In this document: positions 51,361 to 51,363 of the stretch, piece after piece
Layout of the letters: each line of letters starts with the position of its first letter
Numbering within the stretch: the stretch's first letter is position 1
DNA from: Luteitalea sp.
GTDB taxonomy: Bacteria; Acidobacteriota; Vicinamibacteria; Vicinamibacterales; Vicinamibacteraceae
DNA: 51,363 nt
Assembly: GCA_009377605.1 (NCBI GenBank)
Contig: WHTT01000046.1
Coordinates: 1 to 51,363 of the forward strand
Reading direction: 5' to 3'
Made by a program: the position numbers and the translations under genes
The notes under the pieces: model-generated
The model's database searches: none
Told to the model about the DNA's origin: nothing
The model's input: only the letters and a program-made list of their open reading frames with translations

Positions 51361-51363
51361 TCT

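Overview
The window looks like one chromosomal stretch of a GC-rich soil-type bacterium, most likely an Acidobacteriota member (a Vicinamibacteria-like lineage). This is inferred from gene content, not from a marker gene. The signs are two large Oar-like TonB-dependent receptors, an ADOP-type FtsX/MacB permease, a beta-propeller histidine kinase, Tat-exported Gfo/Idh/MocA oxidoreductases, a PadR regulator and many small palindromic intergenic repeats. No rRNA, tRNA or CRISPR array was seen. The left edge cuts an IS4-family transposase. The right edge carries two direct copies of a 19-bp repeat that resembles an insertion-sequence end.

1-11.4 kb is an accessory, partly decayed region. It holds the IS4 tail, a frameshifted tyrosine-recombinase scrap, and a three-gene operon of a 4-TM protein, a signal-peptide-bearing T4 gp19-like tail-tube protein and a collagen-like secreted protein. 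An orphan 1114-aa propeller histidine kinase follows, then a frameshifted RTX-repeat gene and a secreted-protein C-terminal fragment. Last comes a 767-aa exported serine hydrolase with Ig-like and Calx-beta domains. Three loci here share a TACGTA-rich inverted-repeat site.

11.4-14.8 kb is a redox-stress group: ynfA, an OsmC-type peroxiredoxin, soxR and a luciferase-domain (DUF5519) gene, with two SoxR-box promoters. A methyltransferase scrap and a membrane lipoprotein gene follow.

15-32.4 kb holds an ADOP permease, an ArsR-SRPBCC pair, a Gfo/Idh/MocA oxidoreductase divergent from a TonB receptor, and an envelope-stress-like module. That module is a Spy/CpxP-like protein, a MacA-type adaptor and a MacB-like permease with no ATPase, divergent from an OmpR-type regulator and its kinase. 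An aldo/keto reductase, an overlapping DUF433/PIN-like toxin-antitoxin pair and a leaderless FmdB zinc-ribbon gene complete it.

32.5-42.5 kb is the best-defined pathway, a probable sialic-acid (nan) operon. It encodes a GntR/FadR regulator, an Oar-like receptor, an iduronate-sulfatase-like sulfatase, a Kelch NanM-like mutarotase, an SSS symporter fused in frame to a sialidase, and a NanA-like aldolase. The inferred route is glycan capture, desulfation, sialidase release, anomer conversion, sodium-coupled uptake and aldol cleavage. Palindromic repeats sit at or in the sulfatase/Kelch, symporter/sialidase and sialidase/nanA junctions, and a frameshift separates Kelch from the symporter.

42.6-51.4 kb contains a DUF4440 protein, a second Tat Gfo/Idh/MocA oxidoreductase, a serine-hydrolase/VanX-type dipeptidase fusion, a TonB-receptor gene collapsed by deletion to about 0.5 kb, a small secreted protein, an OpuC-like ABC importer with fused permease and binding protein, a DinB-fold protein and a PadR regulator.
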